DNA from: Trogon surrucura
Lineage: Eukaryota; Chordata; Aves; Trogoniformes; Trogonidae
Assembly: GCA_020746105.1 (NCBI GenBank)
Contig: CM036624.1
Coordinates: 20,854,084 to 20,918,083 of the forward strand
DNA: 64,000 nucleotides
Direction: 5' to 3'
In this document: positions 54,201 through 64,000 of the stretch, in pieces
Layout of the letters: every line of letters begins with the position of its first letter
Position numbering within the stretch: position 1 is the first letter of the stretch
The notes under the pieces: generated by a model
Seen by the model: only the letters and a program-made list of their open reading frames with translations
Database searches by the model: none
Told to the model about the DNA's origin: nothing
Made by a program: the position numbers and the translations under genes

Positions 54201-56345
54201 AGAATTACGTGTCAAAAAGCTAGAGCAGAGTTCAATTTATTTCTGCAATAAAGTGTAAGCTACAGATTGACTTGGCAATTATTTTACCTTACATTGCTCT
54301 GTTTGTTCTGAGATGACTATTCCAACATCAAATCATCTTGTTTGGACATTTTTTTACTTAATAACATGCTAGTCTAAATATGCATTATGTTATGTAGGAG
54401 CTGAAACTTGGATGTTTTCTCAAGTAGAAATGAGGTTTTTATTACTATTTTTACTAAAAGATGTGTATACAGTGGAACATATTCAGGATAGATTTAAAAC
54501 AACTGCATGTGTTTCTGCTAAATCTGGTGTATGTTGTTGAATAGGGTTTACATTGCCATTGAAAGGATAATCTTTCTGAAGCTTTTAGTAGCTTGGCATA
54601 AGCAATATAAATCTGCCCTAAAATGTTTGTCTTCTCTAAGCTAGTCACTGAGCAGGGTTGTTGCATCTCTTTATCAGTCTCTTGTTTCCCTAATAATTTC
54701 CCAGGACAAGTGACCAAAAAAAGAGACAACCACTTCCTCACTGTAATTTTCAACTTGGAGAAGTATACTTGCTCAGCATTTTTGCCGATTTCATATATAT
54801 AGCATCCAACTGAACACTGATGTCCATGAGTCCACATCTTAAACCTTTCACATTGTAAGAGACTTCTACTGGAATGGCAAATCTCACTGTATTTTTGTTG
54901 TCTTGAAATAATGCTTCTCTACAGAATGCTTATTTTCTTTAATTGTGTAGCATAATATTTAGAAGGGTGAACATATTGTTCTTCTGAAAAGCCACATGAA
55001 GCTTCACAGAATTAAGATTTTTATAATGTATTATATCAGTGTGAATTCTCCTCACAGTTTTTTCATATGCCTTTGCACACTTCAGTGCAAGACTATGTCA
55101 TACTCGAGGGTGATCCAGAGAGGTAGATAATGCTGCTTGCATTGCATCTTGTTGTGTGTTCATATTCTGATCTTCTGTAAACTCTGTGGGCAAAGCTAAT
55201 CCCAGCATCAGAGGACTAGAGTATTGTGGGATTCATCACTGGACATGTTTGCACTGGAAATTTGACACTGATGTTGAGTACCTCAGTGTGAGATTTAGCA
55301 TTGCCTCAATAGCCAGATTAAACAGAATATCCTTCCTGGCAGGCATGTGGAATGGCAATTCCATGGGTTTGGAATAGCCAGAATGAAACTATAATAACTC
55401 TTCCCTCTGGGTTGTCTCTTCCCTAAGTATGCAGAAGGACCAAATTTCTTTGAAGCAGAGATTAATACAGCTACTTACCTAAGTAAATTGTTATTTTGCA
55501 TGGATTCTATCTGTTTTTGTAATAAAACTAATTTGAGTAATATATATATTTTATTGATTTAAAGCGTGCTTGTTATAAGAATCAGCCTACAAAAAACGTT
55601 TGTTATGTATTCAGGAAGAGAAGTTCTTTTTGCCAGGAATTTCTCATGCATAAATACAAATGAATATTCTAAATGTAAATGTTTGGCTAGATTATTCTTC
55701 AGAGACACATATTGATTTCTGTTGTCATCCTTCAGTGAGATTTAGTGTAGATTACTAGGAAATCCTTTCCAAGCACATAGTGAAAAAAATGTAAAATATC
55801 ATTTCCTTGACAGTCAGTGAAAAGAGGCAAAGTAGATGTTAACAAATTAACTATGTTTACTCCATCTTCTCCAGTGTAAGAGTCTTTCAGTTTTTAAAAA
55901 ACGAACTTGCTTGCTTATAGTATACAGGTCCATATTGTGCTTCATGTGCTAGAAAGTAGGTTTTAAAATTCATAGCTTCGCAAAAAGTGAAGCTATGTAT
56001 TTCCTGTTTTTTCTTTGCAGATCTAAATGTAGAGTTGTGGGCTCTCTCACCATGGTGGGAAGTACTGCATAATTTTGCAGCTTAAACTACTCTAGTGCAA
56101 GTAGAATATGAGTCTCATGGTAAAACTGTGTGCAGTGGCAAAGTTTAATCCTAAAATATTTGTTAAGCTTTCTAATAAACCTGAAATCTGTAAATTGTCG
56201 AGTGCTATAGTAAGTTTGATATTATGGATTACATTAATTTTAGATTTCAGTGGTGAAATACAAATATAGTTCTGCAAATAAGATACTTTTCCCTTTTTTC
56301 CTTCCTTTGTTATTTAGAAGGTATAAAATATATTTCAGCAATTCA

Positions 56346-56406
56346 GTTAGACTGGAGGGTCTGAATGACCTATGAAGAGTTTTTTGCAAACTATGTAATT
56401 CTATAG
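56346..56406 (+). mobile_element. Probable old CR1 3' tail
   Basis: A 60-bp stretch reads like a diverged CR1 ending: TTAGACTGGAGGGTCTGAAT, then GACCTATGAAGAG, then CTATGTAATTCTATAG. It matches the usual order of a GGACTAGATGACC box, a CTTCCAA box and an ATTCTATG terminal repeat, but with several substitutions. No upstream CR1 sequence is evident. Confidence 0.5.
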
Positions 56407-59400
56407 CTGTCTAGAAAACATTGATATTCTTAAGTCTTAGTCACTTCTGTTTTTTGAGCCTTGATTAAATTAGAGAATAAGAATTCTTAGATCAATTGGA
56501 AGAAACTTTGCAAAGTGTGAGTCTGACAAAGCAGGGTTGTTTGGTTTTTTTTGCTTCCCCCAAAATAATTATCAGAGGTTTTATTTAAATCCATTTGAAT
56601 TTAAACAAAGAAAACCTATGCTGCTGCAAACATTTTGATTAATAACGTTTTTCACCTCTGTTCTGTGAGTCATGGTCACTTTTGTGCAGTCAGTTTCTTT
56701 AGTTTGTAAGTAACCCATAGAGTTTTATTTATGAAATCAATAAATGAAATAGTCCTTCTCATGTGAAAGTAAAAACCAAAAAAAAGCAACACAACCAGCT
56801 AAAAGTAATATCCTGTATCAGAAAATAAGAAAGAAAACAGCTATCATACACCAGAAAAGAATGCTGATCTTTGTAGGTCAGTTGTATTTTTAACTGGTAC
56901 TGATCATGTGAGTAGAAATTAAAGACGTTATGTTAAAATGTATGTCTTGGAGGCATTGTTAGATATCAGCGTTGAACTTCTTGATATAGATGAGTTATAA
57001 TAAATATCAAGTTCATCTAAATTCATAACAAATTACATCAACAACTACAATATCTGAACGATTTTTGTTTCCTTGGCAGTGTGATATTAATTCTTGTAAA
57101 CAGTGTATAAATGACATGACATTAATAGTTTTTAAAGTACTGTCAATAAATATTCAACATATATACTTAATATACAGGAGATGACACTGCAATATTGCTG
57201 TACATAACTTAAGATTTGAATCGTAATTATTATCCACTGCTTTGCTTGTTCTGTACGTAATAATAAACATACAGACTTGGAAGCAAAACTCAGCTTTTGT
57301 TCTTTCAAGGGAACGGTGATGCTTGTGATCGTATATGGCTAGTAGTAAAGTTACAAATATTAAGATTATACACCTATGTGCTTGTATTTTCTTAAACCAT
57401 TTGGAAGCATTTGAAATTCAGGTTTTCTATGATCTCTCTCTGATATACTTGAAGAAAACAAAGCAGCAAGACTTTGAGAAAAATATTAATCTTTCTGGTA
57501 AAACTGGCTTTATAATAAGCCAAGCAAGCAGAGGCATTTTAACATAATTTTCTCCCGATTTAAACAATCTTAATTTTATCACTTTGCCAAACTGTATTCC
57601 TTTGCATGAAGTGTGTGCTGGAGATACTTCTGAATTTGCATTTTCATTAGATTTAGCATTCAGCACCTAATGCCATAAATTTGTTTTTGAAACTCTTTAA
57701 TTCCCCTGAGTGTTCCAACATATTGAATGCTATTTGCTTTGTATTATGTTGGCAGCAAATCTGCAGTGAAAATGCTGTCAATATATATTCATAGCTAACA
57801 TTGTTAACTAAAAGCAATATTGTTTTTCTATTGTAAGCTGTCACAAATGTTTGGCACCCTGTTGTGTAAGCCAAAAAATTGTCAAAGAAAGGAATGAATA
57901 TTTTTGAAAGAAAGTGCGGTGATAGTGTCAAGTTCTCTGTATTAAAATACAGTCCTGTTTACACAGACCTTTTACAATTTATAAAATTGTGTTTTGTAGT
58001 AATGTAAGTTAGAATATTGTCAGCACATGCAGGCTGTTACAGATATTATATTAAATGATAGGAGCAGAGTAAATGATACAGCCATTTTACTTTCTGGCGT
58101 AGTATAATGCTTATCAGGTCCTAAAATGTATTTTACTAAACACAAAGTTTATTTTATTAGATGTGCTGTGTACATGGAAAATGAATGTAAAATATTCTTT
58201 TTTGCCTGTTTTTGAAGATGAAATATATAATTAACAAGAACAAATGCCAAGTTTTTAACATTCTCCTTGAGACTATGCTTATCTTTGTGCAAGTCATACT
58301 GATTTTGTTTGTATGAATTTGTGTTTTCTTTCTCAATAATTCATTCTTGTCTAATGAAACTTATTTTGGTATCTGCATGCTATTATAAGAATGTCTCAGA
58401 ACCAAGTATTTCAGAGAATTTCTGTCAGGGAAAAATGTGTGTAAGAACAAGAAGAAAAAAAATCTGCTTACCACACAAGTAACTATGTTAATGCTAAGAA
58501 ATAATAAATGCCCGTAAGTTAAAATAGACAAATGGCCATCTTTCTGCTACTGTTGAAAATATGTTGTCAGAGAACTTGTGACTTATGCAATGTAAACAGA
58601 AATTTATAGATGAGGTAGTCAAAAGAAGCACAAGAAGTTGCCTTGCCATGGGCTATCTTGTGCTGATATCGGTACAGAGTTCAGCTGACATCAATGGAGG
58701 ACACTGAAAAAAGGATACTTCAGCCCTCTATGTGGATCTTGCTGAGGTATCACACCTTCACAAAGACAGAGGTTTTCTAGTACTCTTGTCTGTCCAAGGT
58801 AACGTTTCACTATATTCGCTTAGGTGAAAAGATTATTCCATTTATAGTGAAATACTGGAAAACCCCAAAACGTTTTCATTCACCATTTCATTGGTGCCAG
58901 TGTTTGTAAAACTGTGCTGTTTTCTGAACTCATTGGATGACGACGTGTTAATTTTAGGCAATATTTCTGGGAAAACCTTAATACATCGAATGCTAAATGT
59001 TAGAACCCAAAATGAACTTATATGTTCTGATCTACTTTTCAAATACAATTGTTGCTAAATCTCATTGACTGCTATTCTTCATCCAGCAATATATTGGTGA
59101 TACACATTAACGTGTGTTCTCTTCTGTGGTATCAGCACATATCCGAAATACATACCACCCGGTTGTACTACATTGTGCCAATAACTTTTTCTTTTAGCTG
59201 ATTTCACCCCTTTACTTCATAACACCTTTCTCTTTCTACATTGATACATACTCTACTAGAGAAATATGGGTGCCACAAGTGATTTCACAAGGTCCGTTAC
59301 GGACTCTCCATTTTCAAACATTTTCTTGGAAGTGCAGAATAACCATTGACTTCAGTGAAATTTCAGTACTGTTAGAAACTTGGAAAATTGGCCCTTATGT

Positions 59401-59660
59401 TTATTTCACTGAGTTCTATACATACTCGTGTGTAGTTTCAAACAAGATTTCATAAAACTTTAGAGCTTCCTGCAGTGATAAGGGAAGACTTTTACAGTGG
59501 CATAATTGTAGAATATACTGCAAATACCTGAGCATTATGATGCCTTTCAAAGTAAGTATCTTTGACACTGTTTTTATTATCTCCAGTAAAGAAAGCAGGA
59601 GAGACAGTCTTTCTGCTCCTGTTTATATTCCAGCTCTCTGGCATCTTGTTAAAACTGGTA

Positions 59661-59907
59661 GGACAAGAGGAAATTATGCAAGGGGAGGTTTAGGTTAGAC
59701 ATTAGGGCAAAACTTCTGCACTGAAAGGTTTATCGAAGACTGGAAAGGCTGCCTGGAAAAGCGGTTGAATCACCATCCTTCGATGTGTTTAAAAGCTGCC
59801 TAGAAATGGTGCTCAAGAATATGATTTAGAAGTGGGCCTGCTAGAGTCAGAGAATGGTTGGGCTTGATGAAGGTATTTTCCAACCAAAACTGTTCCATGT
59901 TTCTATG
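59661..59907 (+). mobile_element. CR1 LINE 3' fragment, diverged
   Basis: This is a sense-strand CR1 end. It begins with a GGACAAGAGGAAATTATGCA segment (the RTRGNG-coding block), continues through GGTTTAGGTTAGACATTAGG and GGCTGCCTGGAAAAGCGGTT and ends in TTGGGCTTGATGAAGGTATT, a CCAACC box and TTTCTATG at 59900-59907. No frame stays open and divergence is clear, so it is older than the copies at 6804 and 28668. Confidence 0.85.
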
Positions 59908-62716
59908 TTCATTCTGACTAGACACAGGGGAACCACCACCTATAAATGCAGTACTGTTCTTCTGTGATCCTCCCAGGAGAAGAACTTCTGTCAGTAATTA
60001 CTCTCTCAGAAACTGTGGATCATGAGGTAATGCACCTTTGTACAATTTTCAAAATTATTTATGAAGCTTTAGAAAGCGATGTGTCACTTTATCTGGTAGA
60101 TAGACTTCTGTCATATCTTGCTATTGTTAGAGTTTCTTTTTATTGTCTAGTTTAATATACAATGTGCAGGGGACCTTCTTCAGCATTTTACTTTTTACTC
60201 TTGCTTTGTTAGATATAATTTTGATGCTGCAGAAAGAATGAAGATGTGTAAACAGTTATTAATCATGCACAAACTTTTGCTTCTTTGGTTTTTCCATGTT
60301 GTTGTTTAAACAATGGTTTACCTTCTGTTACCTTATATGAAATTTACTTTTTCGTGCTAGAGAGTTTAGACTTCTTAAGAAATGAAGGCCTGTTGCTTGT
60401 GTCTATTTGGAGAAGTGATGTCACAGAAAGGGCAGGACACATTAATTTAATTTTTGCTTGTCTTGCTGATGAATTTATGTCGAGGACTCTTCCAAAATAT
60501 GTTGCCTGCTTTTTCTACTAGAAGGAATGACTCGGAATTCTCCTGTGGGTGGCTACTGCAATAGTAGAGCACAAAGACTGAGAAAAATAATAAAGTAAAT
60601 AAGAAAGACAGTAAATATAGACCAAAACATCCTCATTTACTTTGAGAAATAAGAGAGGAACAGTATTAAGGTACATAGATGAAACAAACCGGCACTTATC
60701 CATGGTGAAATCTATAAAATGTCTTCGATTGCTCAAGGGATCTTTAGATATAGCATTATTTTCACTATCTTATGGATGACTTGACCACCTTCACTATGAA
60801 TTTTTCATGATTTTCCTGACCCAGCAGCTCTTGCCTGTGGAGAGAGTAATACAGTATTGATTTGGGTGTTAGGTTTCTGCCTTTTTTTGCCACAACAGGA
60901 TTTTTGTAGCCTAGAAACCTCAATCCCTGATTACTCATTAGAGACTTGAACAACTTTTCTTAGATCTGGAATGTAAAAGAAGAATCACTTGGTTACTTTT
61001 GTTGTAGGTAGCCTTTGTAGTGGAATTTCAGCTCATCTCGATAATAACTGTTGTTATTAAGCTTTCCTGATTGAATGGGCACTACTAGGCCTTCAGATTG
61101 CAGAAATACTGTTGTCTGTCTAACAATTAGTGTGTTTGCAGCACAGTGATATTGGCAAATGTGCTTATTTAGAAGCATATTGCAAAATAGTAGAACAAGT
61201 AGGGATCTGTTCTCCTGCATTCATCCTGGCATTGATGTCTTGGTGACTTACTTGCTATGCCTCCTGGGTATATTAGAAAATTGAAGAGAGGCCATGATGT
61301 TGCTATTTCTCATTTAAGCTGTTTTTTTTTCTTTAAAAAAAAATAAATCCATATCTTACATCCTCTGAAAAGTTACTATGAGGATTGCCATGGAAACAAG
61401 ACTTTTAAAAGGGACCTAACTGAAATTTAACAGCAGTTTTTATTTCTTTGTGATTCATACTTCATAAAAATGCAAATGTCACACTAATACATGTTTTACC
61501 TTAATATTTTATATTACCATTTAGTGTTAATTGGTCTAACATTTTTCTTAATTAAATTTTGAGCTTCTTTGAATGATTTTAAAATTGTACTGTGGACCTA
61601 TCAAGCTTTAAATTTCGACTGTGTGACACACAATTTAAGATACTGTCATAGAGCAAAATCAATCATTTCAACCTGCAATCACAAGCACAACAAAAGATTT
61701 AAAAGACTTAAAAAGCCTTTTTGTCCTGACTGGAAATTTCTTGGCCGTCATAATCTTCATTTCTAGTAAAGTATCACAGCAAAATGCATTCTATCATTTC
61801 TATTTCTTTGTTTTTCACTTTATTCCTCTAACTATGTGAAGTTGTTTAGAAGATAAATTATACTGCTTTCCCAAATAAAGCTTTTTTTTCATAGTTCTCT
61901 TAAGAGAGGTAATTTCAATATCCAAAGCTACAGTGTGCTCTGGAATACATATATACTTATATCAATGTGTGTTAATGTAAAAATTTGAGTATAAACATAC
62001 AACTGTTGGTGGTGTTCAAAATTGAAAAGGTGTCTAGCATTGTCTTATAAATGTCTATTGGGTTAGACCTCACCTAACAGTGTTGTCTCTAAAAAATGAA
62101 AATTAAGACCATTACAACAGGTGTCTCATATAATTATAGAATTGTTTACTTTGGCAAAGTCCATTAAGATCGTAGAGTCCTACATTACTAAGTCCACCAC
62201 TAAATCATGTCCCTAAACACCACACCTACATGTCTTTTAAATACCTCCAGGGATGGTAACTCCACGGTGCCCCTCGGCAGCCTGTTCCAGTGCTTGACAA
62301 CCCTGTAGGTGAAGATTTTCTTCTTAATGTCCAATCTAAGCCTTCCCTGGCACAGCTTGAGGCTGTTTTTTCTTGTCCTATTAGTTGTTACTTGGGAGAA
62401 GAGAACTCACCCTGACCTTGCTAAAATCTCCTTTCGAGTAGTAGAGAGTGATAAGGTCTTTCCTCAGCTGCCTCTTCTCCAGGCTGAACAACCCCAGTTC
62501 CCTCAACTGCTTCTCATAAGGCTTATTCTTGAGACCTGTCATTAACTTGGTTGCCCTTTGTTGACCGCACTCCAGCACCTCCCTGTTTTTCTTGTGAGGT
62601 GCCCAAAACTGAACATGGGATTTGACGTGCAGCCTCACCATTGCTGCGTACAGGTGGACCATTACTTCCCTAGTCCTGCTGGCCACACTGTTTCTGATAC
62701 AAGCCAGAGTGCTGTT

Positions 62717-62906
62717 CACAGAATCACAGAATGGCCTAGGCTGGAAGGGACCTTAGAGATCATTTTAATCCAACCTCCCTGTCGTGGGCAGGGACGCCAC
62801 CTCTCGACTAGGTCAGACAACACGTGAGAACCGAACGGGAATTGAACCCGCGACCTTTGGTGTTTTAATCACCACGCTCAACCCATTGAGCTAAACCAGC
62901 CCTCCT
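62717..62906 (-). mobile_element. tRNA-Ile-derived SINE with CR1 tail (TguSINE1-like)
   Basis: This SINE of about 190 bp sits in the middle of the CR1 at 62133-63336 and has the same orientation. Read on the minus strand, the head (about 62902 to 62825) closely follows tRNA-Ile(AAU): GGCTGGTTTAGCTCAATGGG, then GAGCGTGGTG, a changed anticodon loop, and GGTCGCGGGTTCAATTCCCG. The tail (about 62824 to 62717) is a CR1 3' end, with GAGGTTGGATTAAAATGATC and terminal GATTCTGTG. A tRNA head plus a LINE-type tail is the standard SINE design, with the tail used to borrow the CR1 enzyme. tRNA-Ile SINEs with CR1 tails are known from passerine birds. A short shared TGTT flank fits a small target duplication. 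Confidence 0.9.
62838..62893 (-). promoter_or_regulatory. RNA polymerase III A and B boxes of the SINE
   Basis: Within the SINE head, the A box reads TAGCTCAATGGG (62893 to 62882) and the B box reads GGTTCAATTCC (62848 to 62838) on the minus strand. Both are near the type II Pol III consensus, and about 33 bp lie between them, as in a tRNA gene. The one clear B-box change is A in place of G after GGTTC. Whether the copy is transcribed cannot be judged from sequence. Confidence 0.75.
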
Positions 62907-64000
62907 TGTTGGCCGCCTTGGCCACTCGGGCACAGTGCTGGCTCATGTTCAACTGACCGTCAACTAACAACCCCTGGCAGTTGGCCTCGTTGATGCTCAT
63001 ACAGTTGGCCTTGGCCCATGGATCCAGTGTCTCTAGGTCCCTCTGTAGAGCCTCCCTGCCCTAAAGCAGGTCAAAAGCAGGACACCAGTTTGGTGTCTGC
63101 AAACTTACTGAAGGTGCACTTCATCTCTTCATCCAGATCTTTGATAAAGATATTAAACAGAACTGACTCCAACACGGAGCTGTGGGGAACACCATTTGTG
63201 ACCGGCTGCCAACTGGATTTAACTCCATTCACCACCACCCTTTGGGCTTGACCGTTCAGCCAGTTTTTTACCCAATAAAGAGCACATGCATCCAAGCCAA
63301 CAAAGTACATCTTTGTTGAAATGGTGTCTACCAAGCATTATTTTAGTGTTAGGAACTTACCTGCTGAGGAGCACTTGAAATATCCTGCTTTTTTACTGTC
63401 ATTCTAAATATATTGGCAAGAAAGTAGACATTTATTCAGGATTTGTGTTTGTATTAGGCTGTTTTTTTATAAATTCATTACCAGAATTGAGCAATTCATT
63501 TGGAAAAAATATGAATAATACTTGGCGTAAGGTGAATAATCAAAAAGCACATGCTGTGGTTGCCCTCATTTGTGTGCATTTTTTTGTGATAAAAATAAGA
63601 ATATTAAGTTTTGCAAAAATAAAATAATCTTCTAAAAAGGTGAAAGTATATTAGGTTAGATGGTCGCAGCTGTATCGCCTATTCTTAAAGAAATATGCTG
63701 TTCCTTTTGAAGTAGGTTTGTATAATCCTTAAAAATATTGCCGATTAATCTCTGGTTTTGAAAGTGTGGTTATCAGAAGTTTCCCAACAATGTCTTTTTT
63801 AATGGAAGGTAATTTTGGATTATTGTCAATGATTCTCATGGATATTTTCCTCCGTGATGGCATCTTACTTGTGAAAAGTTAGGAAGCCAAATACTTTCTT
63901 TGTTCTGTGTTGGCTATTAAAGAATTAAGGAATTATGTATTAGAGCCTTATACAATAAACATACAGTCCTTTCCCATGTTTTAAACGTCTTTGTATACGT

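Larger units (their letters stand above)
62133..63336 (-). mobile_element. CR1-X-like LINE, 5'-truncated, split by a nested SINE
   Basis: This CR1 element is inserted antisense to AGBL4. The 3' tail is at 62133. The 3' UTR and end of ORF2 run to 62716, the SINE lies at 62717-62906, and the reverse transcriptase part continues from about 62907 to 63336. Minus-strand peptides include [20 protein letters not shown] (left part) and, in the right part, [20 protein letters not shown] and [20 protein letters not shown] followed by a FAD-TK motif with one D missing. An internal stretch of roughly 120 bp present in related copies appears deleted near 62985, where the dating block ends and a Val-Asn-like segment begins. 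Frameshifts and substitutions mean it is not functional. The subfamily name is from recalled consensus. Confidence 0.9.
43576..64000 (+). other. AGBL4: AGBL4 intron 3 (5' part)
   Basis: This intron runs from the donor at 43576 to the end of the window. The next CCP6 block (expected to begin near RVIFNIVNFSK) does not appear in any frame, so the intron is longer than 20.4 kb. It holds a short CR1 tail at 45171, an old CR1 tail near 56346, a CR1 fragment at 59661-59907 and the CR1-X-like element with nested SINE at 62133-63336. A 12-bp repeat occurs twice just after the donor (43588-43611). The remaining stretches, notably 45245-56340 and 59908-62130, show no recognisable gene or repeat. In mammals BEND5 sits nested in AGBL4, but no BEND-like coding sequence is visible here. 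Confidence 0.88.

Noticed and set aside
54180-54230. Another MIR-like B-box segment (GGATTTGAACCCATTAGTAT)
   Set aside because: Only a single word of about 15 bp resembles a SINE B box, and the flanks do not continue the match.
62825-62902. A tRNA-Ile gene on the minus strand
   Set aside because: The anticodon loop and several stem positions are changed and the sequence continues directly into a CR1 tail. It is the head of a SINE, not a functional tRNA gene.
1-64000. A CRISPR array, prophage, operon or other prokaryote-type system
   Set aside because: Spliced vertebrate exons and avian retroposons fill the window. No regularly spaced repeats or clustered bacterial-type genes are present.

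Overview
The window is a piece of bird nuclear genome, most likely from a passerine. It is AT-rich, gene-poor and intronic. Three things support the avian call: CR1 LINE fragments of several ages on both strands, two LTRs of types common in birds, and a tRNA-Ile-headed SINE with a CR1-type tail (TguSINE1-like), a SINE type known from passerines.

Only one host gene can be supported: AGBL4 (cytosolic carboxypeptidase 6, CCP6), on the + strand. Two coding exons are visible, at 11490-11612 and 43451-43575. Both have clean splice sites, compatible phases and peptides that match the N-terminal domain of CCP6. Intron 1 (partial) fills 1-11489, intron 2 is about 31.8 kb (11613-43450), and intron 3 (partial) runs from 43576 to the end. 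The start codon exon lies upstream of the window and the M14 catalytic exons lie downstream.

The introns hold a layered repeat record. The oldest layer is amniote-age relics: a long diverged CR1 at about 18600-19110, a probable one at 40120-40480, and MIR-like tRNA-SINE remnants near 2205, 15412 and 24090. Next come mid-age CR1 fragments (13317, 21161, 23786, 45171, 56346, 59661) and a CR1-X-like element at 62133-63336. The youngest layer is two closely similar CR1 copies in opposite orientation (6804-7487 + and 28668-29730 -), which flank AGBL4 exon 2, and a SINE nested in the CR1-X-like element at 62717-62906. Two solo-LTR fossils lie in intron 2 (25014-25692 and the GC-rich 41410-42046).

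I see no operon, CRISPR array, rRNA, functional tRNA or second host gene. The observations most worth following up are the inverted CR1 pair around exon 2 (a layout that can favour circular RNA or double-stranded RNA editing), the nested SINE, and the GC-rich LTR that imitates a CpG-island promoter 1.4 kb upstream of exon 3.
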